DNA from: Acanthosepion esculentum
Taxonomy: Eukaryota; Mollusca; Cephalopoda; Sepiida; Sepiidae
NCBI GenBank assembly: GCA_964036315.1
Contig: OZ038496.1
Location: 21,076,685-21,140,684, forward strand
DNA length: 64,000 nucleotides
Reading direction: 5' to 3'
Each line of letters opens with the position of its first letter. The stretch's first letter is position 1. Positions 1 to 10,579 of the stretch are shown piece after piece. The notes under the pieces are model-generated. The model was given only the letters and a program-made list of their open reading frames with translations. It was not told where the DNA came from and made no database searches. Position numbers and translations under genes: made by a program.

Positions 1-202
1 GCCGTTTCAAGTGTATTAGCACAAATTGAACAAAGCAGAATTGAGCAGAAAATGAACATGTCAAATTCACCTTCTTTGCCAATAACCATTACAGTATGTA
101 CGCCTCAATATATGTATGATGTTTTTTATAAAATAGTGCAGTGGATGTGGAGAGGTGAATAATGCACCTTATCTAAATTCAAGTACTTCCCATTCAGAAT
201 AC

Positions 203-250
203 TCATCCTTATATATATATATATATACACACACAGACACACATACATAT

Positions 251-284
<34 letters not shown>

Positions 285-285
285 T
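203..285. repeat. (AT)n-(AC)n-(AT)n microsatellite
   Basis: Alternating AT run, then CA-rich run, then AT run. It borders the tail of the S4 SINE that follows. Any reading frame across it is low-complexity and not coding. Confidence 0.95.
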
Positions 286-289
286 TTAA

Positions 290-482
290 TATATTTTTAT
301 AGATATAAATATTTAAGTAAATGCTCTGTTTATAATAAACAATATTAACTACATTTACTGGCCTTGAATGTCTGAGAAATTTCATAGAAAATATGTGACA
401 CCCAACAGGCATCGAACCTGTATCCTACACAGAACCATCATATATCCTGACATGCTATACCATTTAACTACAGAGGAAGCGT
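290..482 (-). mobile_element. S4 tRNA-derived SINE
   Basis: Read on the minus strand, the right end looks like a tRNA head: an A-box-like TAGTTAAATGGTATAGCATG and a B-box-like AGGTTCGATGCC about 35 bases later, which is the usual internal pol III promoter layout. The body then runs left into a tail containing AGAGCATTTACTTAAATA. The same tail is found as a near-perfect inverted duplication at 33067-33272, and a second head-plus-tail copy lies at 9770-9965. It is a non-autonomous retroposon with no coding capacity. The tail ends against an AT microsatellite. Confidence 0.75.
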
Positions 483-681
483 CTGGTTAGCAAAGTCAAA
501 TTACTGTTTTTAAACAAGAAATTTGCCATGATTTCTCTCAAACAGTCATATCAGCTCAAAGCATTTACATTTAAATATTTGTATCTATTAAAATAATGTA
601 TAAACAGAAAATATAATTGTCAGACTTAATCCATTTCATAATATCTGATGTCATTTATTTATGTTAAGATAGGCTTTGAGC

Positions 682-683
<2 letters not shown>

Positions 684-718
<35 letters not shown>
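684..718. repeat. (AT)n microsatellite
   Basis: Uninterrupted TA dinucleotide run of about 35 bases. Confidence 0.97.
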
Positions 719-722
<4 letters not shown>

Positions 723-832
723 TAAAAATATTTGGTCTGAAGAGATGAATATAATAATATTCATGAAATAAATTATAACCAATATGGATTTTTAAGGTGT
801 TTTCTTAGTTTATCATTATATAAATATATATA

Positions 833-883
833 TTGGATTGATGTGAGTTTGTGACCCTTGGTCACAAACTCACATCAATCCAA
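833..883. repeat. Perfect 24-bp-arm hairpin palindrome
   Basis: The left arm 833-856 and right arm 860-883 are exact reverse complements around a 3-base loop (CTT). The arms have mixed sequence (for example GATGTGAGTTTGTGACC), unlike the surrounding AT repeats. No target duplication or terminal signature is visible, so I cannot assign it to a transposon family. Confidence 0.9.
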
Positions 884-968
884 CTAAATATGTTAGCTCT
901 ATCACTGATATTGAGCGCTTTCGAATAAGTACCATGCATATATGATATATAAATAATATATATAAAAA

Positions 969-969
969 T

Positions 970-1024
<55 letters not shown>

Positions 1025-1048
1025 TCATATTTATATACATACACATTT

Positions 1049-1085
<37 letters not shown>

Positions 1086-1109
1086 TCATATTTATATACA
1101 TACACATTT

Positions 1110-1150
<41 letters not shown>

Positions 1151-1225
1151 TCATATTTATATACATACACATTTTACATATATATATATATATTTATTTA
1201 TTCATATTTATATACATACACATTT

Positions 1226-1274
<49 letters not shown>

Positions 1275-1302
1275 TTATTCATATTTATATACATACACAT
1301 TT

Positions 1303-1341
<39 letters not shown>

Positions 1342-1369
1342 TTATTCATATTTATATACATACACATTT

Positions 1370-1406
<37 letters not shown>

Positions 1407-1514
1407 TCATATTTATATACATACACATTTTACATATATATATATATATATTCATATTTATATACATACACATTTTTCATATATATATATTTATATTTAT
1501 ATACATACACATTT

Positions 1515-1562
<48 letters not shown>

Positions 1563-1595
1563 TTTTACATATATATACATATATATATATATAAT
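969..1595. repeat. Compound AT satellite with a conserved ~33-bp block
   Basis: About ten copies of a block containing CATATTTATATACATACACA and then TTTTACAT alternate with (AT)n spacers of very different length (roughly 10 to 45 bases). The last copies are partial. The constant block is kept while the spacers vary, as expected when slippage and unequal exchange act together. The long Ile/Tyr/His-rich reading frame through it is an artefact of the repeat. Confidence 0.93.
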
Positions 1596-1996
1596 AGGAA
1601 GGCAGAGGATCTTGTTAGTGTTGTTTTTATATAAGGAGATGTTAAATCCATGTGTTTGACATGAATATCAAGGAATGGGATCTTATTATTAATATAAAGT
1701 TCATATGAAAATTATTCAGTACTAAAATTCTTATATAAACTTTAGGTTGACAATAAAATCTTCCTTCCTGAACAGTACTTTGAAAAAGACAAAAGTGTTG
1801 GGGTAATTTTTTTATGATTAAAATCTGTCCAAACCTTTGGGCAGCAAATCATACAAATGGCTTGCTGAAAAGTTATTGGGCCAACCCACTTCCCAAGATC
1901 GGACTAAATCTTCAAACATCAGAATTTTTTTTTTTTTTTTTCTGGATTAGCTTCTTGGTTAGGCCAATAACTTTTCAACACACACACTCATGTGTG

Positions 1997-2000
<4 letters not shown>

Positions 2001-2030
<30 letters not shown>
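2001..2030. repeat. (AT)n microsatellite
   Basis: TA run preceded by a short CA-rich stretch. An oligo-T run lies at 1925-1940. Confidence 0.95.
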
Positions 2031-2407
2031 GAACGAGAGAGATATTTGAATCTTCTGCCTGTGCAGTAATTCTGCTAGGAATTATAGATTTTAACCTCAT
2101 AGCAACAGAGTCAAGATTTAGCTCAATTTTACATTTTCATCCTTTTCTTTTTCTTTTTTCTTTTTTTAGTTTCAAAGAACTTTTACAAATTTTGAAGCAA
2201 GTGAATACGAGCAGTTTCTCTAATCCCATCACGCATTATGATCCACAATAATGATAACTTTAAAAAGTTAACAAAGATCATTTTAAAACGCTAATAAACA
2301 CGTCTCACCCATACTCCTGCAATGCACACACATGCATATATGTATTTGTATGCGTGTGCCAGGACATTTCACAGAAGCATCACACCAATTGTGGCAGTGC
2401 CAGTAAC

Positions 2408-2495
2408 AGTGGCATCAGTCGTAGTAGTAGTCATAGTCATAGTCATAACAGTAGTAGCAGCAGCAGTGACAGTAGTTGTTCAACAGTAGCAGAGA
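2408..2495. repeat. Degenerate AGT/AGC trinucleotide tract
   Basis: Imperfect run of AGT, AGC and CAT/AGT trinucleotides with interruptions. No reading frame through it looks like a real polyserine protein. Confidence 0.7.
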
Positions 2496-2499
2496 AGTA

Positions 2500-3110
2500 A
2501 ATGCAGGATCAGACCTTGTTTTACAATGGAACTATTACAGGCCGGATCATGTCAGCAAAGTATTCAACAAATTTGTCAACACTGATAATGATTACAAGCT
2601 ACCCCACCCCCAAACATGGAAGGCACACTCTGTATTCTAAAAAAGATGAAAAAGAGGAATTTGAAAATTTTCTTCAAAAGTGTACTTTAAATACTTGAAT
2701 GGAAACCAGGAAGCTTCTTGGAAAAAAAATTATCTTCACATATTACACAGGGAACCGGACACAGGCATATTGGTATTCCCATGGATGCACAGGCATTAAA
2801 TGCTGTGATGCCACTTGTTGGATTTCTTAAGGTTAACAGTGCATCATCCGAGGCAAGATATTAACAAAGTTCTGTTCTGCCTCAAAGCACGGCCACTGGT
2901 CTTGAGATTTTATTTTTTAATATTTTGTTCTAATTTCTCACTCACAGGAGGACAGTGTTATTTGTTTTGTTTGAAGGTGAGTTTAGATAATACCTATCAT
3001 ATCCCAAATTATGAGATTTTTTTTATTACTTTTATTTCTATATGGAATGTCATTGAATTTATAAAAGAAAATTAAACTGAACTTAGCTTTTATTAAAAAG
3101 TTTTTTTTCT
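2500..3110. other. No recognised feature
   Basis: Two short open frames (2501-2698 and 2815-3075) have no recognisable domain, no splice context and AT-driven composition. I see nothing else here. Confidence 0.5.
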
Positions 3111-3115
3111 ATCAA

Positions 3116-3155
<40 letters not shown>

Positions 3156-3156
3156 T
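3116..3156. repeat. (AC)n(AT)n microsatellite
   Basis: CA run followed directly by TA run. Confidence 0.95.
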
Positions 3157-3414
3157 AAAATAATTTAAAAAAATAGTAAGATTTATAATCCGGTGTTCTT
3201 AGCAATTATTCGATACAAACAGTAGAGCATAATATTATAATTATTTTCCTTTTTGAAAATATGAATCATATTTTTAAGAAGAAAATAATTATAATGTGTT
3301 TGTGTGTGTGTATGCATAAGTGTGTGCACACAAGCTCAAACAAAGTATATGTGAAAAGCTATTATATATAGATGTACAGGCCATATATTTTATATATAAG
3401 TGTATGCAAACATC

Positions 3415-3430
3415 ATAATGTTTGAAGTAC

Positions 3431-3484
<54 letters not shown>

Positions 3485-3496
3485 TTCAAACATTAT
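3415..3496. repeat. (AT)n array bracketed by 14-bp inverted arms
   Basis: ATAATGTTTGAAGT at 3415-3428 and its exact reverse complement at 3483-3496 flank an (AT)n core. The same 14-mer sits beside another (AT)n array at 10058-10071, so the arms may belong to a dispersed AT-cored hairpin element. Confidence 0.8.
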
Positions 3497-3608
3497 TATA
3501 GTCAGTAATTTGTAATGTATATATATATATACACAAAACTTCACACAATACATATATATATATACATAGTCAGTAATTATATATGCATATACAAAGTATA
3601 TTATAATG

Positions 3609-3610
<2 letters not shown>

Positions 3611-3642
<32 letters not shown>
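3611..3642. repeat. (AT)n microsatellite
   Basis: TA run, with shorter AT runs at 3518-3530 and 3553-3566. Confidence 0.95.
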
Positions 3643-3644
<2 letters not shown>

Positions 3645-3769
3645 ATGAACACACATTCCATTCTCTCACAAAAATGAGCACAGGCAATTTATATATATGC
3701 AAATCAAGTCTCGTATGTGTTCAGAATCATAATTATCAATTTATATGTATTTATAATTATGTTGGTAGA

Positions 3770-4180
3770 TGATTATGTATGTAATATGTACACAGATCAA
3801 TAATATGTTTGTCTGAACTATGCTCAAGAGATTTTTGAACACCAAACACTATTAATCCTTAAACCAAAAGAAGCAAGTTTAAGTCAAGGACCTCAAGACC
3901 ATTGCAACCACTATTACATCTAATTTCTTATAACTATGAACAAAAGCTAAGAAATTTAGTTCAATTCTTTTTTCTTTTGTATTGTTTCCATACTTGGAAG
4001 ATAAATTTATACTCTAATATGAAAAGTTTGACAATGGAGGCAACAGCTTTTTACTCCTACTGCCTGGGTAGGTAAGTTATTGAAGAGATTTGTGTAAATA
4101 TTCATCCTTTTTTTATCAACTATTGTGGTATGCCAAGAATTAAACTTTTCCTTTCAATAATTGATGGTAGTACATAGTAC
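3770..4180. other. No recognised feature
   Basis: AT-rich sequence without repeats or credible reading frames that I can identify. Confidence 0.5.
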
Positions 4181-4184
4181 ATGA

Positions 4185-4290
4185 GAAATGAGTTCATGCC
4201 TTTACCAATGATATTAATGTAGAGTCTCACTTGGAATTCAAACTCCATTTCCATTTATGATGCTATTAACTACAATACCACCCTACATCA
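4185..4290 (-). mobile_element. Decayed tRNA-headed SINE (S2/S3 type)
   Basis: On the minus strand there is an A-box-like GGTGGTATTGTAGTTAATAG, and a B-box-like GAGTTTGAATTCC lies downstream of it. The adjoining body (left side on plus) resembles the segment that follows the head in the S2 and S3 copies at 26470 and 34440. It is strongly diverged and truncated. Confidence 0.5.
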
Positions 4291-4567
4291 CCATGCACAT
4301 AACAAGATACAACCACCCACCTACCAACCCACCCATGCACACATGTAGATTTATGTAAATATAGGAGAGTGAATTAATAAATTCATAGCCTGAAATGTTG
4401 CTATTAGCAGAACTTAGAGCTTAAATTTAAATGGTATAATGTTTAATATATATATATATATATTATTGATGAGAAAACACTGGGTTCAGTAGAGAAAAAT
4501 AAATATTTGTTGTCTAAAATAAATGTTTCTTTTTTCATCATTATGCTTCAGGCTTGTTGCTGAACTC

Positions 4568-4580
4568 TCTCTCTCTCTCA

Positions 4581-4648
<68 letters not shown>
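4568..4648. repeat. (CT)n(AC)n(AT)n compound microsatellite
   Basis: Three consecutive dinucleotide runs: CT, then CA, then TA. Confidence 0.97.
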
Positions 4649-4650
<2 letters not shown>

Positions 4651-4733
4651 TAATGCTGAATCATTTCACAAAAACTTGCCAACTGACCAAAACAAGATTT
4701 TGGGAAGAGAAAGAACAATAATTTTTCAGAACT

Positions 4734-4734
<1 letters not shown>

Positions 4735-4797
<63 letters not shown>

Positions 4798-4808
4798 TGC
4801 ACAAATAC

Positions 4809-4863
<55 letters not shown>
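4735..4863. repeat. Two (AT)n arrays with an ACAT-rich spacer
   Basis: Long TA run to about 4788, a CA/CATA spacer, then a second TA run to about 4862. Confidence 0.95.
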
Positions 4864-4868
<5 letters not shown>

Positions 4869-4989
4869 GTATTGAGTGTTTATATTATTTAGATTTATAC
4901 CCAACTAATAACAAATTTAACAGAATATCTAATCACTTCAGTGCAACCCAATGTCTGTTGTTTTGGAAACATTTTCACTGAATTTGCTC

Positions 4990-5650
4990 CATTATAAAAA
5001 TGGAATCCAGGATCATCATGTAAAATATTAAAATTCTGTAGATCATGGTGTTACTTATCAAAGATTCGACCATTTCAATTCATGGATTCCTGCAAGTGGA
5101 TGGATTCATTACCAATGAAAACAAGCAATTCTTCATCTTCTTTATCAGTGAGAAGACTTTTTTTTTTCCACCTTTCTCTGTGAATCAATAGAAGAGGTGT
5201 CAAGGTTGATACCGAAGCAACAATTACTTTACACATGATGATATCCTTTGCACACCGATTATCGCATTGTCTGTTATTGTCCATTCTTTAGAGAACAGTT
5301 GAAGAAGAATAGAAAACTACTTTGATATTTCTGGGTAACTGTCTGCCACTTTCTTAAAACATCACATAATACTGTTGCTTTGTTTCAACAAAATTCCACT
5401 CTGTAAATATCCTCAAATCTATCATTTTTATTTGAGATGTTACTCTGTGTTGTTTGTGTTTAAACATTATTTCTGTTGGCATCTTCTCTCATCTGCATGT
5501 TGTTGTTGTTTAAGTGATCAACATTACTGCTCATAGCTTAACCAAGTTGGAATTATCCATGTTTTTGCAAATGGCCACTGGCAAAGATTGCTAGTTGTTT
5601 CAAGTACAGGATGGCATTTGATTACAATCAAAAAGTACACACTAGAAATG
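4990..5650. other. No recognised feature
   Basis: Relatively less AT-rich unique sequence. Short open frames (for example minus 5075-5284) have no recognisable domain. Confidence 0.5.
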
Positions 5651-5659
5651 TTATTAAAA

Positions 5660-6135
5660 CAAATAGTATAATGGTTATTGGTATGGAAAAGGAAATTGGT
5701 AATCTGAGTTCAAATTCTCTTGTATTCATTTTTCTATTGATGTCCATGGGGAAAAGGCATGAGTCTGTCTCTCCTTTCCCCATCTATACTATGAGTTAAA
5801 TAGCAGGATAGATTAAGGCTTTAAGTCTTAGGTGACAGTCAGTCCTGGATGAAGGACAACTTTGAATTCAAAACTGTGAAGAAGAAAGTGGGAAACCACT
5901 CTCCTATCTTTCCCAAGAAGTCATGTTAATTTTCAGATAATAAAGAAAAGGAATCTGTAGAGAGCCATGACCACCTACATCCTGAATTGAGAAAGACAAC
6001 TCTGAATTCCAAACTATGGAAAAGATAACAGGAAACCACTCCACTATCTTTCCCAAGAAGCCATAACAATTCCCAAATAATAAAGAAATGGAATGTGTGG
6101 AGAGTCATGATCACCTAGATTCTGAAAGAACATGG
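5660..6135 (+). mobile_element. S3 SINE with tandemly duplicated tail
   Basis: The head at about 5662-5735 has an A-box-like TAGTATAATGGTTATTGG and a B-box-like GAGTTCAAATTCTC. The body is followed by a ~125-bp tail module present twice in tandem (about 5862-5985 and 5990-6125). Each module carries GGAAACCACTC, then TCTTTCCCAAGAAG, then an end resembling GTGGAGAGCCATGACCACCT. That last piece matches the C-terminal end of LINE-B copies in this window (for example 52077 on plus). A minus-strand copy with the same duplicated tail lies at 34095-34575. It is non-coding. Confidence 0.7.
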
Positions 6136-6139
6136 TATA

Positions 6140-6425
6140 AAAATATAGGACATTAGTATGAACAATGAACAGAATAAAGTTGAGGATATTAAACAGAAAC
6201 AATAAAGAGGAGATTTCATAACTGATCAATGCAATAAACTAAGGAGACATGAAGATAATTGCTTCAGCAGAAATAATAAAGATAAGGCTATTAGTCTGAG
6301 CAATAAACTGAATAAAGTTAAGGATATTAGTCTGAGAAAAATACAGAAATAATAGAGATGAAGATATTAGTTTAAGCAATGAACAGAATAGGGATAAGGA
6401 TATTAGTCTGAGCAAACTCTGAAGA
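6140..6425 (+). repeat. Degenerate ~40-bp tandem repeat
   Basis: Roughly six imperfect copies of a purine-rich unit containing GATATTAGTCTGAGCAA and AATAAACAGAATAAAG. Unit length varies and the copies are diverged, so this is an old minisatellite. Confidence 0.65.
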
Positions 6426-6429
6426 ATTA

Positions 6430-7010
6430 CTTAATCTGTCTTGCTAATTTTTTTATATTGCAATTTTTTTTTTTAATACTTATTTGAGAAACTTTTATTG
6501 GGTGTCTGTGAAAGTTTCCATTGTTTTTAGGAGACAAAAACTGCAGGTTTTCATTGTTTTTTGTTTTTAGTTTTCAAAAAAGAGGGCAGTAGAAACCTTT
6601 TAATACACCTCATATTATGAACAGAGCATGAAGTTTCTTTAAACTTAATGCTAGCATTCCTCACACAAATTGATTTTTATAAAGAAGTTTTTCTCTCCTA
6701 CCAACATTCAATTTGTACAATTGCTTAAGACATTAGCAAAATATTTTTTCAGTCTCTAATCTAATTTTTATCATTGCAGAATATCAATGTTTTTCTTTTT
6801 TTTTTAAATCTTTGATTCTGTATAGAGTGGGAAAACTGCTTTATTTTTTAATTTCATTTTCATGGAAGAAACACATTTAAAATAGAAAAATTTTAAAAAG
6901 TATTTTCTGAAGATGTTGTGTGGGATGTGCTCCACAATTTCCTACAATGGAAACTATTTGTATGTGTATGTCGGAAAAATGATTGATTGTATATACTAAC
7001 TCAAAGAAAA
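6430..7010. other. No recognised feature
   Basis: T-rich sequence with many oligo-T runs. I see no credible gene or repeat. Confidence 0.5.
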
Positions 7011-7013
7011 TAG

Positions 7014-7110
7014 ATGCTGGAAAGTTCTCAACCTGACCAAGAAACCCATGCATCCAAAAAACATGATATTTGTTCATTTGGTCCAATTTTGGGAAATAGA
7101 TTCAACCGAG
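7014..7110 (+). repeat. Dispersed repeat, relative of 28735-28840
   Basis: Shares the order AAGTTCTCAACCTGACCAAG, then AAACA.GATATTTGTTCA, then TTTTGGGAA with the segment at 28735-28840. The two copies are diverged. Family unknown. Confidence 0.55.
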
Positions 7111-7573
7111 AAATTTTTGGCATTTTATCATGTAGGTATATGTGTAGGAATGTTTCATATGTAGATAAAGTATAAGATTTTGTTTTAATGGTATTTAACT
7201 ATAAATTATTCTAATGATATTAATAAGCATGAATATGTGTTTCCAGTGTGTACAAAAATATACACACACACACGCACACAATCGTATGTATTTTCTTCTG
7301 AACAAATTCAGTTATTTTTTTTTTTCTTATTCATAGAAATTTTCGATTATCGAACAAAATCTGTTGATTTTCCTACATATTGATATTTATATTTTTCTTT
7401 TAAATCTCTTGAAATATCATTTGTTTGTTAATTTTATTTACATTCTAATATTTCTCTGCTCAATACATTGGGTTTCACTCAGAAATATGAAAGCATAAAT
7501 ATTGGAAAATAAAATACCTGCATTATTTCACCTTAAAATAAGTGACAGACAAGTAAATAATCCTAACTTTAGA

Positions 7574-7577
<4 letters not shown>

Positions 7578-7612
<35 letters not shown>
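7578..7612. repeat. (AT)n microsatellite
   Basis: TA run followed by a short TG run. Confidence 0.95.
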
Positions 7613-7614
<2 letters not shown>

Positions 7615-7639
7615 TGCATGTGTGTGTGTTGCACACATA

Positions 7640-8520
7640 AGTAGTTGCATCAATAGGTTCATAGCCTAATGACAAGAAATAGCATTCATTTTATGCAGCA
7701 AATATATAATTTCCTTTGTCAACAAACTTAAGTGAATATTAATCACATATATCAAACATTATACAGTGAAAATTTCAGATAAAAATTCAGCTAATAACAA
7801 TGTCAGGCTACTTCTAACTTATTTCTCTACTCTTCCTTGTGTGTGGTTCATTTTGCTCATATGTACACCCATGCACACATGCACACATGTACATATACAT
7901 ATTGAATACATCTGTGTGTGCATGTGTAAATGTGTATGTATTTATGCTTTTGTTATTATATGTGTTTTATATCAACTATATATATCTATTTAAATATATA
8001 CATTGCATATGCATTAGGTGTGTGCAAAAGTTTCCAGAATTTTTTTAATTATTATTTTATTTTTTTAAGATCTTATTAGGGGTACAATATTTAAATGAAG
8101 CAATAAAAACAGACAAGTCAGTCTGCACAAAAAAAAATTACTTTCCTCAATTGAGCTCTGATGAGTGAAGAGCCATAACGAATTAGTTCATTCTAGTGTT
8201 ATTATTTTATTTTATTTTTTTAGGTTATAATTTCTTATTGTCAACTACCATTATGGTTCTATCTTCTATGGTTAAGTATCCTTCATACATAGTAATTCTG
8301 ATACTCCAGAATTACTACATATGAAAGGGTGATGAAAAGTTAATTATGCCACATTGCAACAGTAGTTTTGTGAAGAATCTAGGGATAACTTATAATATGT
8401 TCCTGCTTAAAATAAATTGTAATCGGTTCCTTCTTGTGATGAAACACATTACTTAAGAGTGTTTTTTCCATTTTGTTAGTTGATTAACCACTTAGTCTAA
8501 TATATGAATTTGTATATTAT
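7640..8520. other. Mostly unassigned; possible Tc1-like end near 8020
   Basis: GTGTGCAAAAGTTTCCAGAA at about 8022-8041 resembles Tc1-type inverted termini, but I cannot find the partner terminus or any transposase. The remainder is AT-rich and unassigned. Confidence 0.3.
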
Positions 8521-8524
8521 ATTT

Positions 8525-8527
8525 TCC

Positions 8528-8558
<31 letters not shown>

Positions 8559-8562
8559 GGAA
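8525..8562. repeat. (AT)n microsatellite
   Basis: TA run of about 35 bases. Confidence 0.95.
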
Positions 8563-8808
8563 AAAGATATATAAGTTTTTATATACCATAAAAAGATTTA
8601 TAAATTTTTATATACTATATAATATATATTCTTACAACATTTCACTTTTCTTGTCAGATTATCTCAATGTAGGATGATTAGTAACAAAACTGCTAAAAAG
8701 CATAAACACAAAGGAAAAGAAACCAAATGAAACTGGCTAGACTATATGCACAAAAACATATTTAAAAGCTTCAAATTCCAGTGTCACCTTTCCTTGACAA
8801 TATGAAAG

Positions 8809-8812
<4 letters not shown>

Positions 8813-8874
<62 letters not shown>
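8813..8874. repeat. (AT)n microsatellite
   Basis: Uninterrupted TA run of about 60 bases, ~70 bases upstream of the hammerhead-like fold. Confidence 0.97.
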
Positions 8875-8876
<2 letters not shown>

Positions 8877-8943
8877 TCTATTGTAATAATCATATTGATA
8901 CATCAATAAAATCATTATTTATATAATATTCTCCCACAAGCAT

Positions 8944-8996
8944 CACTCTAGTCTGATGAAGTCCTAAAGGCTGAAACATGTCAAACAGAGAGAGTG
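8944..8996 (+). ncRNA. Candidate minimal hammerhead ribozyme
   Basis: The sequence shows the hammerhead core order: CTGATGA at 8953-8959, a short hairpin at 8960-8972 (AG.CC / GGCT around a TAAA loop), GAAA at 8973-8976, then CATGTC with a candidate cleavage-site C at 8982. Stem III would be the self-complementary ACATGT (8976-8981), the arrangement expected of dimeric minimal hammerheads. Stem I could form between CACTCT (8944-8949) and AGAGTG (8991-8996) across an internal loop. Hammerheads of this small type are known in Penelope-like elements, retrozymes and schistosome SINE-like repeats. There is no recognisable host element around it, and the stem next to the core in stem I is weak, so activity is unproven. 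Confidence 0.4.
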
Positions 8997-8999
8997 AGA

Positions 9000-9380
9000 A
9001 AGGGAGGGACTACTTACCAAAAGTTTTATCAATTTGACCAGCATAAAAAACGATTGATTATGCTAGCAGCTAGTTTCTGTCATATCCTTTAAAGTCGTTC
9101 ATTCTTTGTTACTTGCATTCTGACTCACAAAGCTAACAGCATCTGAATGTGTACAATATTCAGTTTGTGTGCGCTTCAAATTCCCTAGACTTTTAGGCAA
9201 CAACTCAACTTATAAGAAGTACAACCACAAAATTCAAGTAACTTAAAGCACAAATATATCTTCTCTCTTTTCTGGTGGAGTGATTTTGAGAGATGTTTGA
9301 AATGACAGGCGAGACATGGCAAATGTTGAATAATTTCACACATCTGTCCCTGTTTCCTAAAAATTTTGGGTAGCATATCA
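9000..9380. other. No recognised feature
   Basis: Unique-looking sequence. The minus-strand open frame 9185-9466 runs into the AT microsatellite and has no domain I recognise. Confidence 0.5.
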
Positions 9381-9382
9381 TA

Positions 9383-9388
<6 letters not shown>

Positions 9389-9430
<42 letters not shown>
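9389..9430. repeat. (AT)n microsatellite
   Basis: TA run followed by a short TG run. Confidence 0.95.
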
Positions 9431-9431
<1 letters not shown>

Positions 9432-9573
9432 GCATGTTTGTGTGTGTGTGTGATGTATTGAGTCAATTTTGAATAATACCATCACTTGGCCTCAAATATA
9501 GTCACTGCAGATGTGGCTTTTTAGTCTTACTAGGAGTTCCACTCTCTAAAACATATATTAAAGAAAAGAAAAA

Positions 9574-9627
9574 AATATATATATATTTATACATACATAC
9601 ATACAGAGAGAGAGAGTGTGTGTGTGT
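9574..9627. repeat. Mixed AT / CATA / AG / TG simple repeats
   Basis: Short AT run, ATAC repeats, AG run and TG run in succession. Confidence 0.85.
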
Positions 9628-9705
9628 AGACATAGCAATCAACAGTTCATGGTGATTGTCAGTTTTTATATATGCTCTATCTCGAATGATATTGATCAAA
9701 TTTTA

Positions 9706-9709
<4 letters not shown>

Positions 9710-9766
<57 letters not shown>
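9710..9766. repeat. (AT)n microsatellite
   Basis: TA run of about 55 bases, next to the S4 SINE copy. Confidence 0.97.
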
Positions 9767-9767
<1 letters not shown>

Positions 9768-9769
9768 CT

Positions 9770-9965
9770 TCAAGCCTTATTATAGTGGAAACTTTGCATT
9801 TGAAATAGACACCCCATTTTCATTTAAACAGTATTCATTATGTCTACTGGCCTGCTGTTGAGAAATTTTAGTAAAGAAAATGTGTTTGAACCTGTGTCCT
9901 CCTTTGTAGGCGAAACCACCATTTGATTGATCCTGGTATGAGTTACCACTCAATATACTTCATAT
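9770..9965 (-). mobile_element. S4 tRNA-derived SINE, diverged copy
   Basis: On the minus strand the head contains ACACAGGTTCAAACA (B-box-like). The tail contains CTCAACAGCAGGCCAGTAGA, which aligns with the tail of the copy at 290-482 (CTGGCCTTGAATGTCTGAG read on plus there). Both ends abut (AT)n arrays. Confidence 0.6.
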
Positions 9966-9978
9966 ACAGAGTGATAGA

Positions 9979-9979
<1 letters not shown>

Positions 9980-10041
<62 letters not shown>
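9980..10041. repeat. (AT)n microsatellite
   Basis: TA run of about 60 bases. The 14-mer seen as an arm at 3415 follows it at 10058-10071. Confidence 0.97.
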
Positions 10042-10045
<4 letters not shown>

Positions 10046-10214
10046 GTATCCACTATAATAATGTTTGAAGTAATAAAGATATCGGATTAAAAATTAATAC
10101 ATTTAATATACAAATGCATCTAAAATCACAAGGCCATAAATTATTTCTTTATTTCTAATGTAATACACAATGTTCCTTAAATAAGATTGCCTGCAGCACA
10201 AAATAAAATAGATA

Positions 10215-10575
10215 CAGTACATTGTAATTGAAAAATATTAATTGAAATATTGTAATTAAAAGAAATTTGATTAAGAAACTGTCATTTAAAAAACTAAGGA
10301 AAATCCGATTAAAAATTATAATAAAAATTTTGAATTATTTGTAATTGTAATTAAGAAATAATAATTAAAGAATTTTAAAGAATTGTAATAAAAAATTGTA
10401 ATTAAATTTCTTATTAAAGAATTTTGATTTAAAAATTGCAGTTAAAGGATTATAATTAAACAATTATAATAAAAAATTATAACCATAGAATTGTAATTTT
10501 AAAAATTGATTAAATGATTTTAATTAATGAATTGTAATTAAAGTATTGTAATTAAAAATTGTGATTAAAAAAGTT
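10215..10575 (+). repeat. Degenerate AT-rich minisatellite (~14-bp unit)
   Basis: More than twenty imperfect repeats of a unit like ATTGTAATTAAAAA. Units vary in length and are interspersed with TTTAAAGAATT variants. It has no coding potential and is nearly free of G and C. Confidence 0.8.
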
Positions 10576-10579
10576 AATA

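Noticed and set aside
969..1634. 221-codon open frame rich in Ile, Tyr and His
   Set aside because: Translation of an AT satellite; no protein signal beyond the repeat.
4523..4981. 152-codon plus and 108-codon minus frames
   Set aside because: Mostly translated CT, CA and TA dinucleotide repeats.
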